Source of the DNA: Xanthostigma xanthostigma | Taxonomy: Eukaryota; Arthropoda; Insecta; Raphidioptera; Raphidiidae | DNA: 64,000 nt | Direction of reading: 5' to 3' | Assembly (NCBI GenBank): GCA_963575645.1 | Contig: OY754475.1 | Coordinates: 4,650,001-4,714,000 of the forward strand | In this document: piece after piece, positions 9,126-19,689 of the stretch | How the letters are laid out: every line of letters begins with the position of its first letter | Position numbering within the stretch: position 1 is the first letter of the stretch | The notes under the pieces: model-generated | What the model was told of the DNA's origin: nothing | Seen by the model: only the letters and a program-made list of their open reading frames with translations | Database searches by the model: none | Made by a program: the position numbers and the translations under genes

Positions 9126-11060
9126 CACTGCAACAACTAGTTTAGTATTATCCTATTGCAAAAGACACTGTTCAATCTTCTTCTTTTTTGTGTTTCCCTA
9201 CTCCTCGCCGCCCACTTTGTCTCATCTACGTCGGTTCTTTGATCTTTTCTTGTACCCTCAGAAATTACGTAATGAAAATTTATTAGATTGTCCATACCAC
9301 ACGTTGATATTGTTACAAGATCTCGATTTGGCTCGATCTTCACCCATCGAATTTTGTAATGAAATTTGAATTTTGATAATATGTATTAATAAGGAAAAAT
9401 TGATTTGGTTGCCATTCAATTTCTTAATAAAAAAATGTATCTTAGATATCCTGTCCATTGAGATAATAATTAAAAAGAAAAATCGCATGAACAACTTAAG
9501 TTTATGACAAGGAAAGAAATATATTCTATTCCATTTCTTTTCGGTTTTTGACAATTAATCCAATATGGCTGCGTTATTGATCATGCATCACAGAGGAATC
9601 TTATACCATCCATATATCACATGTTAATTTGGTTAGTACGAAAGATTATCTGAAAATTAGTCAGAAAACTTATTTATTATATAATATAATCAGATGTTAA
9701 CAAAGATTTGATTATTGTTTTGCTTTCATCAGCGTGAAAAAGATAAGATATTTAGGAATATCCACTGAACAACTTACAATTTATAATAAGGACACAAATC
9801 TTAACGAGTCAATAGTTATATATTTGACAATAGGTCATATGCATAAAACTCCAAATTGGTTAAAATTTTTATTTCGAAATATATTTTAGTTCTTGATCAT
9901 AACGTAATGGTTATTTTATTAATCTAATCACTGAAAAAAATACAAATAATAAAAAAGAAATGTAGAAAATAAGCGCTATTTTCGAATTTTCAAAACGCAT
10001 CGTGACGTCAGAGTATATATCAACAACAGTTTTCATGACGACTGTGTCGTCTCACAGTAAGATTATGTCAGTATTTAGAGAAAACAACAAATAAACTTCA
10101 TTTAGAACATTGACAATTTGACATCAAGGTTGGCATGCATCGTATATCATGACGTCACATAAGCCCGCGAACATGGCCGATTGTTTAAACTGTCTATTTT
10201 TGAATGTGAAATTTAATATTTTTTTTCTTATGATAATATTACATTTTTAAATGATTATCAATTTTTTTCCGTATTATGGTTGACTAAATAATCTATTAAA
10301 AATATAAAAAAAAATCATGCATATGACCTATTCTGCTTCATGAATACCAACTTTCCTTATTGGTTCAATAACAGTTAACGATTCAATAACTATTAAGAGA
10401 TTTAACAAGTCCTCTTGAATACGGCCCTTAATGTATGTATCCACTACACTCTACAGTATACGATCTTTACGAAACAAGCTTTGGGACCTCTTGTGCGGCG
10501 CTTTGGCGTTCACTTGCGCTATTTCTTAATGGCGGTTGTAAATTTAAACTTCTCAAGTAGAGTTTTACAGTCCGTACATCTGTCTGAAGTAGAAAAGAAG
10601 CTTAACGCTAATTATTAAGAAAACCACTTGTAGGAATTGAAATACTTCTAAAGTACGTAGTGTGCGCTGGTTTTCCGAGTGAAAACAAAACAAATGCCGA
10701 CGCAAGGGAAGTCGGTGCCTAACAGAAGTAACTAATGCACTTAAAGAAGAATGAGGTTTTCATTTCAAAAGTTTCCTTTATGTTAGAGTCAAAAGAATAA
10801 AATACCTGCCTGTTATTTTATTGTCTGGTACCTGACCCGTTGTGAAAATTTCCAAACTAATTGAATATGAAAAGGTTATTTTGCAACTGAACAAAGTTTA
10901 AGAACTTTGAACTACACAGAAAAAAAAAAAACAACTGCTGTAGTACTCGAGACGTCGATGTGTAAACATACTAACGGATCTCCATATATATAAACGGACG
11001 TATCCTAGGGATTTATTTTACCAATTTCTGTTAAAAATACCAATTTAATAATTTAATTAT
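9126..11060. other. Long stretch without recognisable gene
   Basis: AT-rich throughout, with no inverted repeats, tRNA-like sequence or protein-like frame that I can support. The frames at 9137-9554 (minus) and 10415-10618 (plus) are short and have no recognisable motif. It could be intronic or intergenic host DNA. Confidence 0.35.
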
Positions 11061-11061
11061 T

Positions 11062-11140
11062 TATGGCACCGTTCGTCGAGAATCGAACTCACGACCTTTA
11101 GGTTACGAGGCAAGTATTTTACCTCGCCGCCGCATTGGTT
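11062..11140 (-). mobile_element. tRNA-derived SINE head (GGCGGCGAGG family)
   Basis: On the minus strand, GCGGCGGCGAGGTAAAATAC leads to a B-box-like GAGTTCGATTCTC and an acceptor-like CGAACGGTGCC. A relative on the plus strand at 47164-47225 shares GGCGGCGAGGTAGAATACTC. The acceptor and anticodon stems do not close properly, so it is not called as a tRNA gene. Confidence 0.55.
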
Positions 11141-11250
11141 TAATGTACAATGAACGCACGAAAGTCTGCCACACAAGAGTTTTGTGGTCTGCCGGTGGCT
11201 GTTTAAACTTTAGAGGTTGCTTGGTTCCTAAACAAATATGGAAGATATAA

Positions 11251-11817
11251 GTTAGATAAATCGTAGGAAGTTGGAAAGGCTAATAAACTTGAATTTTATT
11301 TTATTAAATTGGACGTTTCGTCATTTTATTTTGACTTCTTCAGCAAAATTCAATTGTTAAAAATAAAAATTTTTTTGTTAAAAAATTGGTTGTCTGTAAA
11401 GTCGGTTTACGGACGATAGTTTTACGTGATAACGTATTCCGCTCGAATATCATATTTAATAATACATAACCTAAATTTTAGTAGCTATCAAACTATATTT
11501 TTACCGACTCTCTATCGCTTATACTGCGCTCTCGCTTGCACGCACAGGGTCAGGCGGAACGTGACACTTTTCGGAACGTTACACATTTTCGTGCATGCAG
11601 CCAGTGTTTCATCAATTTATAAGACGTTATCACGTCAAAAATAATAATATTTAATTTAATACTTTTAACAATTGAATTTTATTAGTAAGTTGCTGATAAA
11701 GTCATAATTAAATGACGAAACGTCCAATTTAATAAAAACAAATTCGAGTTTATTAACCTTTTCAACTTTTTACGATTTATCTAACTAATATTATTCTATA
11801 TAAACGAATAATGAAAC
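11251..11817. mobile_element. Palindromic PLE-like element with internal insertion
   Basis: Exact 15-bp duplications ATATGGAAGATATAA lie at 11236-11250 and 11818-11832. Arms starting GTTAGATAAATCGTAGGAAG are mirrored by ACTTTTTACGATTTATCTAA. A 32-bp one-sided tail runs to 11817. Core boxes GACGTTTCGTCA...TGACTTCTTCAG (11311-11343) are mirrored at 11692-11725. The centre (about 11385-11645) holds a separate element (ACGTGATAACGT family). It shares no sequence with the neighbouring element at 11851 except the core motif. Confidence 0.75.
11385..11645 (+). mobile_element. ACGTGATAACGT-family element, short copy
   Basis: It starts ATTGGTTGTCTGTAAAGTCG, then TTTACGGACGATAGTTTTAC and GTGATAACGT. 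It ends CACGCACAGGGTCAGGCGGA, then GTGCATGCAGCCAGTG and GACGTTATCACGTCAAAAA. Copies at 19028-19688 and (reverse) 50386-51118 share both ends. The left end has an extra 35 bp outside the inverted ACGTGATAACGT core, including a GTCTGTAAA/TTTACGGAC hairpin. Confidence 0.7.
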
Positions 11818-11850
11818 ATATGGAAGATATAATTCGTTCTAAAATTAAAG

Positions 11851-12134
11851 TCTTCAATAAATAAAATTATCGACCAATTTTTCAGACAATATATTAACAA
11901 AATATATAATTAATACATTAACGTTTCGATCCGGATTTGGACTTCTTCAGAACTGATCTAAAAAATATAAAAAAATAATTTAATATTTAAATTTTAGATC
12001 AGTTCTGAAGAAGGTCCAAATCCGGATCGAAACGTTAATGTCTTAATTATATATTTTGTTAATATATTGTCTGAAAAATTGGTCGATAATTTTATTTATT
12101 GAAGAGTTCTAATCAGACGTTAATCAAAGATCTG
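11851..12134 (+). mobile_element. Non-autonomous Penelope-like element, copy C (head-to-head)
   Basis: Exact 13-bp duplications TCTAAAATTAAAG lie at 11838-11850 and 12135-12147. Two inverted copies of the PLE terminus face each other: a reverse core ATCCGGATTTGGACTTCTTC at 11937, and a forward core CTGAAGAAGGTCC...GGATCGAAACG at 12005-12034 followed by TTAATGTC. The tail GAAGAGTTCTAATCAGACGT and following is on one side only, and the element is 284 bp long. Confidence 0.85.
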
Positions 12135-12147
12135 TCTAAAATTAAAG

Positions 12148-12590
12148 TACCTAAGATTTATAATATTTTGCAGCCGTCATAGAGGAACCGCCGCTGGGGT
12201 CAGCGGTGAATCAATTATCGATATTAAGGTTCGATTATGTCTGGGTTGGCGCTCTCTAAACGTTTCGAGTGATGCAAAGAGAAGCTTGCGTTGCGACCGA
12301 GCACGGGTATAAACAGACAATAGCCGTCGGTTGTGCATAGGAAATGCAACGAAATATAGACGTGATGCCCCACAAAACACGTAGAAGGAGAGACGGAACG
12401 AAACCGGAAGTGCAGTTCGCCGAACGTGAATTCAGTTTCCGTATCTTGTATTTCCACTGGTTTGCTTTCAATATTACATATCTGTTGAGTTTATGGAGTA
12501 TACCCGAATAAGTTCAAATTTTTTGACGTTATAATAAATTAACAAATCTAATAATTGTATTGAGGGCTGCGGTAGACTTGTTTGAAATCT
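12148..12590. other. No gene recognised
   Basis: Three overlapping minus-strand frames of about 70 codons fall at 12177-12471 in a less AT-rich stretch, with no recognisable motif. An exon or GC-richer old repeat remains possible. Confidence 0.35.
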
Positions 12591-12591
12591 A

Positions 12592-13449
12592 TTATAGTGC
12601 GAGATCCGGTACGGAAATATATACCCCCATCTGTTATTTGATAATGCCAAAGATTATATGTTAGATAATATATACATTAATAAATCGCATGTGGGTTGCC
12701 TAGCTAAATCGCGTACCGATGCTGTTAAATTAAATAAATTCTAATTGACTTTTTTAGATCGACTTTCCCGATTTGTTAATCATAAAAATCGAGCATCTGT
12801 TAGTAGATTGTCCTTTATACGACACCTACAGAATTGCAGCAGATATAACATCAGACCTTAAGACCATTCTGGACAATTCTGAAAAAAATATAAAAAAATT
12901 ATTAATATTCTTAGAATCATCCGGACTACTACAAAAAATATAATACAATACTAATATAAATTTATATACTTACCTATAATTATTGTAATTACTTGTTATA
13001 TACCATGTACAGTGCTAATAATCCTCGGGTTGAAGCACACTTTGTGTTGTTTGTTTTCAAATAAAAAAAATCGAGCCTAAAATGAGAGAATATGACACAA
13101 GGAATTGGAATATACCATTGATTCTATACATAAATATAGATCATCCACATAAACATACCTTGTAAATAGTGGTGTTCTGTGTACTTTGAGTTTATTTATT
13201 TTGTCAACATTTTATTTGTGTCATATTCTCTCATCTTAGGCTCGCTTTTATGCTTAACAAATCGGGGAAGTTGATCCAAAAAGTCAATTAGAATTTATTT
13301 AATTTAACAGCATCGGAACGCGATTTAGCTAGGCAACCCATGTGCGATTTATCAATATATATATTATCTAAGATAATATAATCTTTGTCATCATCAAATA
13401 ACAGAGGAGGGTATATATTTCTATTACCGGATCTTAGACTATTACACTT
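12592..13449. mobile_element. Palindromic MITE interrupted by a LINE tail
   Basis: The left arm ATAGTGCGAGATCCGGTACG and the right arm CCGGATCTTAGACTATTACA are ends of inverted arms of about 200 bp (AATTCTAATTGACTTTTT against AAAAAGTCAATTAGAATT). The inner arms continue as ATCGAGCCTAAAATGAGAGA (about 13069) against TCTCTCATCTTAGGCTCG (about 13228). The left arm is split at 12793 by a LINE 3' fragment, with AAAATCGAG duplicated on both sides. Confidence 0.75.
12791..12943 (+). pseudogene. LINE ORF2 C-terminal remnant
   Basis: Fifty codons ending in TAA read EHLLVDCPLYDTYRIAADIT, then SDLKTILDNSEKNIKKLL and IFLESSGLLQKI. The H...DCPLY...R pattern followed by a helical DLK.IL...I..LL.FL.. segment is the usual extreme C-terminus of ORF2 in Jockey/I/R1-type LINEs, downstream of reverse transcriptase. 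A 3' UTR and A-rich tail (TTTTCAAATAAAAAAAATCG) end near 13070. It is 5'-truncated, as is normal for target-primed reverse transcription, and non-functional. Confidence 0.75.
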
Positions 13450-13478
13450 TTCTTTTTGTCATAAAATACTATTTCGTT

Positions 13479-13728
13479 ACTAGCGGCCCGGTCCGACTTC
13501 GCCCAAATTTGTTGATAGCCACCGTTTTTTCGTCGACTTGCGCTGCAAAATTGGTCTCCACGAAAAGCGCTTTTATTTTAAGGCGATAATATATATAGAC
13601 TATGTTGGTCCTGAAGGTCCATTCGAAATATTAGTGACAAAAATTTAAAATCGGATGAGTAGTTTCGGAGATTAATTCCTACATCCAAACTTACAAACTT
13701 TGCCTCTTTATAATATTGGTATAGATTA
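13479..13728 (+). mobile_element. TAGCGGCCCGG-type interspersed repeat, full copy
   Basis: It begins ACTAGCGGCCCGGTCCGACT and ends TTTATAATATTGGTATAGAT. Characteristic blocks are CACGAAAAGCGCTTTTATTT and GATGAGTAGTTTCGGAGATT. Seven copies or fragments occur in the window, in both orientations. No TIRs or ORF are visible. It behaves as a short retroposon-like family, but the class is uncertain. Confidence 0.7.
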
Positions 13729-14213
13729 TTAGAATTAAAAACTTTTACGATAAATAAATGAGATTATGAGTTCAGTTTTTTGAAAAGTAAAAAAATGATT
13801 ATAATGACTGATTAGTCTACGCGACTTGTGAACTTATACAACATAAATTGTTAAGACACTGTTTAATTAATATCTAACAAAAGATATTCTAGCTAAAGAA
13901 AACTTCACGGAAGAGAATATTTAAATAACGGTTTCTTGGTACACAGTTTATAGAGACTAAAGTTTTTGCGAAGTCATTTTGTTTGAGGATTTGTTTAATT
14001 ATTTCGCGATAAGAAAAGTCGCAGAGAAAAGTAAAATAAAGTGGGTATAGGAGAAGTTTGATATTAAACTTTATATAGAAAATTTTAACAAAAGCATTTT
14101 CTTCTGTTTTCTTTCAGCGACCTGAATAATCGACGGTTATTTCAAAAACGCTTTCAATAAAAATTCAAACTTAGGACGCAAACCAATTCTGTGATTGGTC
14201 TCCGCTATTTAAA

Positions 14214-14345
14214 GGCATCGCCAGACAGATGGCGACATAAAATATTCAGAAACCTTCGCTCTTTCAATTAGTGAAAACCGTACGAAAATCTGTTCGGTAG
14301 TTTTTGAGTTTATCGCGTTCAGACAGGGGCAGCGGGGGGCTTTGT
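14214..14345 (+). repeat. Fragment related to the 3418-4281 array
   Basis: AAACCTTCGCTCTTTCAATTAGTGAAAACC-type sequence and GTTCGGTAGTTTTTGAGTTT match the last unit of the 3.4-4.3 kb array. Confidence 0.55.
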
Positions 14346-14349
14346 TTTA

Positions 14350-16100
14350 TATACATAAATTATTTCTCCAAAGGCGCACTTTTTAAAAAGATATTATTTT
14401 AGTTGCTTCAATGAAAGTCAATGGTTAAATCATTCCATTATTTCTAATGTAACATCAATGTCATTCAGCTTGTATAATCGAGGTCTCACTGTGCTTGGAC
14501 CGGAAATAAAAAAATATGCAGCATATAAAAATACGTAAAAGTTTTATGAAACTGAAAACAAATTAGTTGGAGAATTTTCTAGTCTCTGTAATTCGTTTTG
14601 TTCTCCGAGTAAACTAGTTTTTTAATTATTTTGTTTTATAGAAATGAAGCAGCTTTCATTTAGAAAATATGACAAAAAAAATGTAATTTTCTCGTTTCGT
14701 AAACCAGTGTATTTCAAAATGTTATTCGCCATTTACTGAAACTCGAATCGATTGCATTTTACGAACTAATAACGAAATTTTGATGCGTGGCATTCAAAAC
14801 ACAATAATATGGATAAATTATTAATTCTTACCGATGTACCGATATATTAAAATAAAAAAAACTTCAACGGAATTTTTGATTGTATAATTTCGCTCTCTTG
14901 CGGGTTTTTGGGTATTCTACACAATAATTAAACGTGAGACCGTGCGTCCAGAATTTTTGTCTGTTTGCCTGTTTGTACCAGCTCGAGGACCACAAAGTCG
15001 AGTTTGATGTAGAGTTGCCATCTCTAATGTCAAAAAACTAGGACAAGAAGCTCAAAAAAACTCGTACATAGGCCAAGGAAAATTCTTATTTTACTGATGA
15101 AATGAAATTATACCTTAATAATACAGAATTAGTATAGATGAATTTTCTTACCATATTTGGTGCAACTTAACTTAAGTATATGGAATTTTACAAGCTTTCA
15201 TTCAATTACATCTCTATTGTCTTTGGTAATTAAATTAAAGAGCCGTATAAAAATTAGAAAAACCAAACAATAACTCGACTTTCTTTATTTCAATAAGCAA
15301 AAATTAATCTTTTCGCATTAAAGAAACAAAATTCTACTATCATCTCTTGATAAGAAAAGATTTATCTATAGTCAATTTAAAACCCGGACTGTAAACAAAA
15401 CCCCGCCCGGACGCTCCCCGGACGCCCTTAAAAAGAGGACAAATCCGGGAGGATGGCAACCCTAGTTTGATGAAACTTTATACATAATAATCATTCGATA
15501 ACACAGTATCAGCTACAACAATTAGGTCATAACCGACATTCATATCAGCTAGATATCAGGTAAAAACTACCAACAGACAGAGTTATCTGGGCCTAGTATC
15601 AATTCATAATGTCAGATAATCCTTCCGCACAGGTTTTCCTTGGAAGGAACCTATATACTTTCATTTATGTGTATTTTGTTTGTTTATAAATCACTGTATT
15701 TTCATGGAAGTAATAAATTATTATTATTATTATTTTTTAATGATGAATTCTGTCGATACTTTAACCAGTTCTCGGGTTCGAGCTTGGGAGCTGGGGGATT
15801 GCAATAGAGGAGTCACAAACCCCGACGAACAGACACAATGCTTGTGTGTGACTGAGAGATAATAGACAATTCGTTTCACATCCCTGACGACGCGGGTTCG
15901 TGTCGCGGTCGCCCCTGTTGAATATCACAGTCGCTCTTCACCTTTTGACCTACATAATGTGTTATGTATGACTGTATGCACTACAGTCTGTGTCCCACAC
16001 TGCCACACACACAACCTGCTAGACGGAGAGTCAGTCGTCGGATTTCACATGTCACTTATTGCACGACAGTGTGCCCGCAAGTCCGCACTGCTCAGCCTAC
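14350..16100. other. No gene recognised
   Basis: AT-rich. An ATT microsatellite at 15718-15737 after a GTTTGTTTATAAATCAC segment could be a retroposon tail. The stretch at 15760-16090 is GC-richer, but I see no motif in its frames. ATCTGGGCCTAGTA at about 15586 recurs at 34180. Confidence 0.35.
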
Positions 16101-16570
16101 CTTTTTCTCGAAGCGATTCGGCGCATTTTTGAGCCCTCGTAACTTCGGTCAGGGATCTCAAATTTTCAGGATACAGCGGAGTTACTAAGCTACTAAATTT
16201 CCATTTTATTGCCGCGCTTCTTTATATTTTATCACTAACTCATTCACTCACTTATGATCATCAAAATGTTTGAATACGTCCCGTGGTCCTAGAGAGCTAA
16301 AAGATAATCCCAACAAACAAAAGAACTAATTTCTTAGACCAGCATATCTTTTTCTCGAAGCGATTCGGCGCATTTTTGAGTCCTCGTAACTTCGGTCAGG
16401 GATCTCAAATTTTCAGGATAGGGTGGAGTTACTAAGTTACTAAATATCAATTTTATTGCCGCGCTTCTTTAGATTTTATCACTAACTCATTCACTCACTT
16501 ATGATCATCGTCCCGTGGTCTTAGAAAGCTGAAAGATAATCCCAACAAACAAAAGAAAGAATTTCTTAAA
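16101..16570. repeat. Tandem duplication, 247-bp unit x2
   Basis: CTTTTTCTCGAAGCGATTCG starts at 16101 and again at 16348. The copies share CCTCGTAACTTCGGTCAGGG, TTATTGCCGCGCTTCTTTA and the ending AATCCCAACAAACAAAAGAA. The second copy lost about 17 bp. The shared end is the beginning of a pogo-family fragment, so duplication followed or accompanied that insertion. Confidence 0.8.
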
Positions 16571-16727
16571 ATCTTCGGTACTCATGACGCAGACAACAAA
16601 GCAACAAAATAACAAACATGTACTATTTATTGCTTGATGATGATGTATTGTTGTATCAGATGTATGAGCAACAAGGTAAGCCGACTAGAGTTGAGTAATT
16701 TCGACGTTTTAAGGAGTTTGTACGTAA
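16537..16727 (-). mobile_element. pogo/Tigger MITE fragment
   Basis: It carries AATCCCAACAAACAAAAG, ACAACAAAGCAACAAAATAA, TATTGCTTGATGATGATG and TAATTTCGACGTTTTAAGGA, in the order seen in the pogo family of this window. The TIR is missing. Confidence 0.65.
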
Positions 16728-16837
16728 AAATAGTCAGAGAGGCCATTCCAGCAATTCTGAAATACTGAAATTTCGTATGCAGCCTGGATTTTATGAGACA
16801 ATTACAAAACCATCTTCCAGCAACTAATAATTTATTA

Positions 16838-17062
16838 ACTTACAAGTGTAGCCACTGTTCGCTGCATTGTTAAGAAACACCCATTGTAACATCGCTATAT
16901 TAGAAAAATTTATTTCTCAAACAATGTCACCATCGGGATACGAACCCCGAATCTTTCCACTATCGCGGCGGACTGAGTTACATTACTCCACAGTGACACA
17001 GCAAGATCAATTCATCATTCTAATATATAGCAATAGTGGCTACACTTGTAAGTTATTAAATT
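16838..17062 (-). mobile_element. TIR-flanked tRNA-like repeat, copy 2
   Basis: Terminal inverted repeats AACTTACAAGTGTAGCCACT (left) and AGTGGCTACACTTGTAAGTT (right) enclose the tRNA-like block also found at 60-245 in the opposite orientation. The block includes minus-strand GGGGTTCGTATCCCGATGG. Together this looks like a MITE that captured, or evolved from, a tRNA-like SINE. Confidence 0.65.
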
Positions 17063-17254
17063 TAGTAATACGCACTATATCGTAAGAAAAATTCACGTAA
17101 TAATTTATTTCTGTTTATCGACTCCAACATAGAAAATTCGACGGTCGGCTCTGGGACTGTATACTGTATGTAGGATGTGTAGCAAATGATACCGACTTCA
17201 GGTGTATCGCCGCACGTGTTTATACAAAACCTGTCAGACAGAGTGGTAGGAGGT

Positions 17255-17665
17255 AACTAGTTGATTGCAACCGTCTCCACAAACAAGCGCGTTGTATGTG
17301 TACACGTTCAACACTGTGCAACTACATGTGTTAGTAAGGAAGTAAATAGTTGGCTTCTTATCTGTGCAACCGTGACACAAACAAAAAGTACGGATGCGTT
17401 TATAATAGTGCAACTGTCTTCAAAACAGTTGAGAAATGGGAGGAGCTTAACGTATTAACGTTACCCGGTGTTACAGTGACATAAACATATGTACCGTGTA
17501 CGTTTAATAGTGCAACTGTTGAGTGAATAATGTGAGGTTATGGCTTTCTTATGCAACCGTGACAAAAACTTCTATACGTTTAATAATGCAACATGAATGG
17601 GATGTGTTAAAAAGACTGGTGCTTATTGGTGCAACCGTGACAAATGAATAAACGATATGTATAAT
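17255..17665. repeat. Degenerate tandem repeat with GTGCAACCGTGACA core
   Basis: GCAACCGTGACA-like cores occur near 17274, 17367, 17555 and 17630, separated by TTTAATAGTGCAACTGT-type segments. Unit length varies from roughly 75 to 110 bp. No ORF runs through it. Confidence 0.6.
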
Positions 17666-17684
17666 GTTATGGACTATGTGATTA

Positions 17685-18285
17685 ATCAGGGCATTATGTA
17701 TAATGCCCGGGCAATATGAATAATGACAAGTCAAATTGGGCCATGTAATAAATAATCATTAAAACTTCACTATTTATCACAGTGCCCGGTCATTATGAAT
17801 ATTGCTATGTGACTGTTGGGCAATTTGATAATTTAAGTACATTTGGCAAGACGTGGGGAGCAGGGACAAATATGTGATACGCACTAGCCAATCAGAGCAC
17901 GCAACTCATCCCCTGCTCACTACAGAGCGTATTTTATAATATTTTTTTGTTTTGAAGTCCCCCGAACCCAAAAAACATATTTTTATATTAAGACTGATTA
18001 TCTTAAAAAAACTAATATTCGTTTTATATTTTGAATTTGTTACTAACTACTATTCGTACCTTCCTACCATGATTATTTTATCATAATAATGTATGTCAAT
18101 ATTAAAATAATTCAATAAAAATATCTTTTTATTATTCTGCCCAAGAGGTGAAGGGCATTATTCATAATGCCCGGTCAATTTAATTATTTTAATAGTTTTT
18201 ATCACACTGCCCTCTCATATTGGGCATTTTTTAAACTGCCCGGGCATTATATATAATGCCCCATTTATCACTTGATCCACAAAAT
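17685..18285. repeat. Palindromic GCATTATNNATAATGC repeats
   Basis: GGGCATTATGTATAATGCCC (17691), GCCCGGTCATTATGAATAT (17785), GGGCATTATTCATAATGCCC (18158) and GGGCATTATATATAATGCCC (18243) are near-identical palindromes, each next to CCCGG. They lie in AT-rich sequence and may be sub-terminal parts of a decayed TIR element. Confidence 0.6.
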
Positions 18286-18289
18286 TATA

Positions 18290-19027
18290 TGTTATTGTAC
18301 AACGTGTTCTTCTAGATTGAAGACCCGTTCTCCCACCATAAAGACTGAAACTTCCACCACATGTATTTTTTTTAATGTAGGTACGTGTTTTATATATAAA
18401 GTGAAACTATCAATTTTTTGCTACTGCGTATGACAGCATTGCGCAGTAACAAGTTCTGTTACCTTTCCTAGACAGCTTACCTTAAATATTTAATGTATCC
18501 TTAGGGGATGAATTTTCAAAAAAAAAAACTCACCTACGTTATATAAGGAGTCCCTACATTTTTCTGAGTCAGGCTTGAGTTTTATTGAGTAGATTAGTTT
18601 AGCACGAATTATAAAATCGTCATAAAAGTGACCTTAACATATTTTTATTCTGGGAGATGATTCTGCGCAAACAAAAGATAACAATAACTAACTTTGTGAT
18701 CAACTCGCAGCGATACATAATATGCTCAGCCTGCTCAGGCGTATGTATTTATGTAGGTACATAATTTCTGTTAGCGACACATCCGATATTGGAGATTAAA
18801 TTATAAGATAAAAGTACAACATACAGAACATTTCCTCCCTGCATGTTTCTCTATCGTTCTCTGTCTGTTTAACCGGAGTTTACATAAAGACAGACAAGGA
18901 TAGAAACGCGCTTGAATAGGGAAAGTCTTCTGTACATTCGTATATTTTAACATGCATGTATATGAGAAACGTTCCACTTGTCTACCGCAGCCATATTGTT
19001 GTGAATTTGTACAGGGCCGGATCGTGA
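18290..19027. other. No gene recognised
   Basis: Two copies of the CTCCCACCATA/ACTTCCACCAC motif lie at 18325-18360. The minus-strand frames at 18801-19180 are short and unrecognised. Confidence 0.35.
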
Positions 19028-19688
19028 AATTAAAAAAAAAATTGGTTGTCTGTAAAGCCGGTTTACGGACGATAGTTTTACGTATTCCGTAATACATAAC
19101 CTAAACCTCCCAAAATTTGGTTTCAATCCGCTTATCCTTGGTGTCGGAATGATAAGAAATGTCAAAAGTGACGTTTGCAACTGTCAAAGTATTATGTTCT
19201 AATAATAATTAGTTATTCCAATACTTAACTTAGAAGGCGTTGCATTTCTCAAAATACTAATGTCAAAAAATTGAATTAAACATTAGAAATGCAGCCGTTT
19301 TCATGTTAAGACAAGACATACGTTATCTTCTAATTTCCATGTACGGCAAACAAAGACGACCGACCGCGTCGCGCCATGCATTAGACAACATTGCATTTAT
19401 ACAGCTATTTTTCTATATAAATTTGTATAAAAAAACTGTTTAGGCAAATTCTGTTAAATACGAAATCTATGTAAAATGTTCTCCTCTTTCGTTTAAGACT
19501 GGTTTCAAACCGATCTGATTTAAATTGAGCGAGAAATTAGCAAAAAGCACGCACAGGGTCAGGCGGAACGTTACGCGTTACGAACGTTAGGATTTAGGAA
19601 CGTTACACTTTTTCGTGCATGCAGCCGGTGTTTTATCAATTTATAAGATTGGTGATTCATCAATTTATAAGACGTTATCACGTCAAAA
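19028..19688 (+). mobile_element. ACGTGATAACGT-family element, long copy
   Basis: Left end ATTGGTTGTCTGTAAAGCCG and TTTACGGACGATAGTTTTAC. Right end CACGCACAGGGTCAGGCGGA, then GCATGCAGCCGGTG, TCAATTTATAAGACGTTATC and ACGTCAAAAA. The interior (about 460 bp) is absent from the 11385-11645 copy, and I see no transposase in it. Confidence 0.65.
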
Positions 19689-19689
19689 A

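Noticed and set aside
9137-9343. Minus-strand frame as a LINE C-terminus
   Set aside because: The basic RxxETQKRRR segment was suggestive, but none of the ordered LINE tail motifs seen at 44961-45320 is present.
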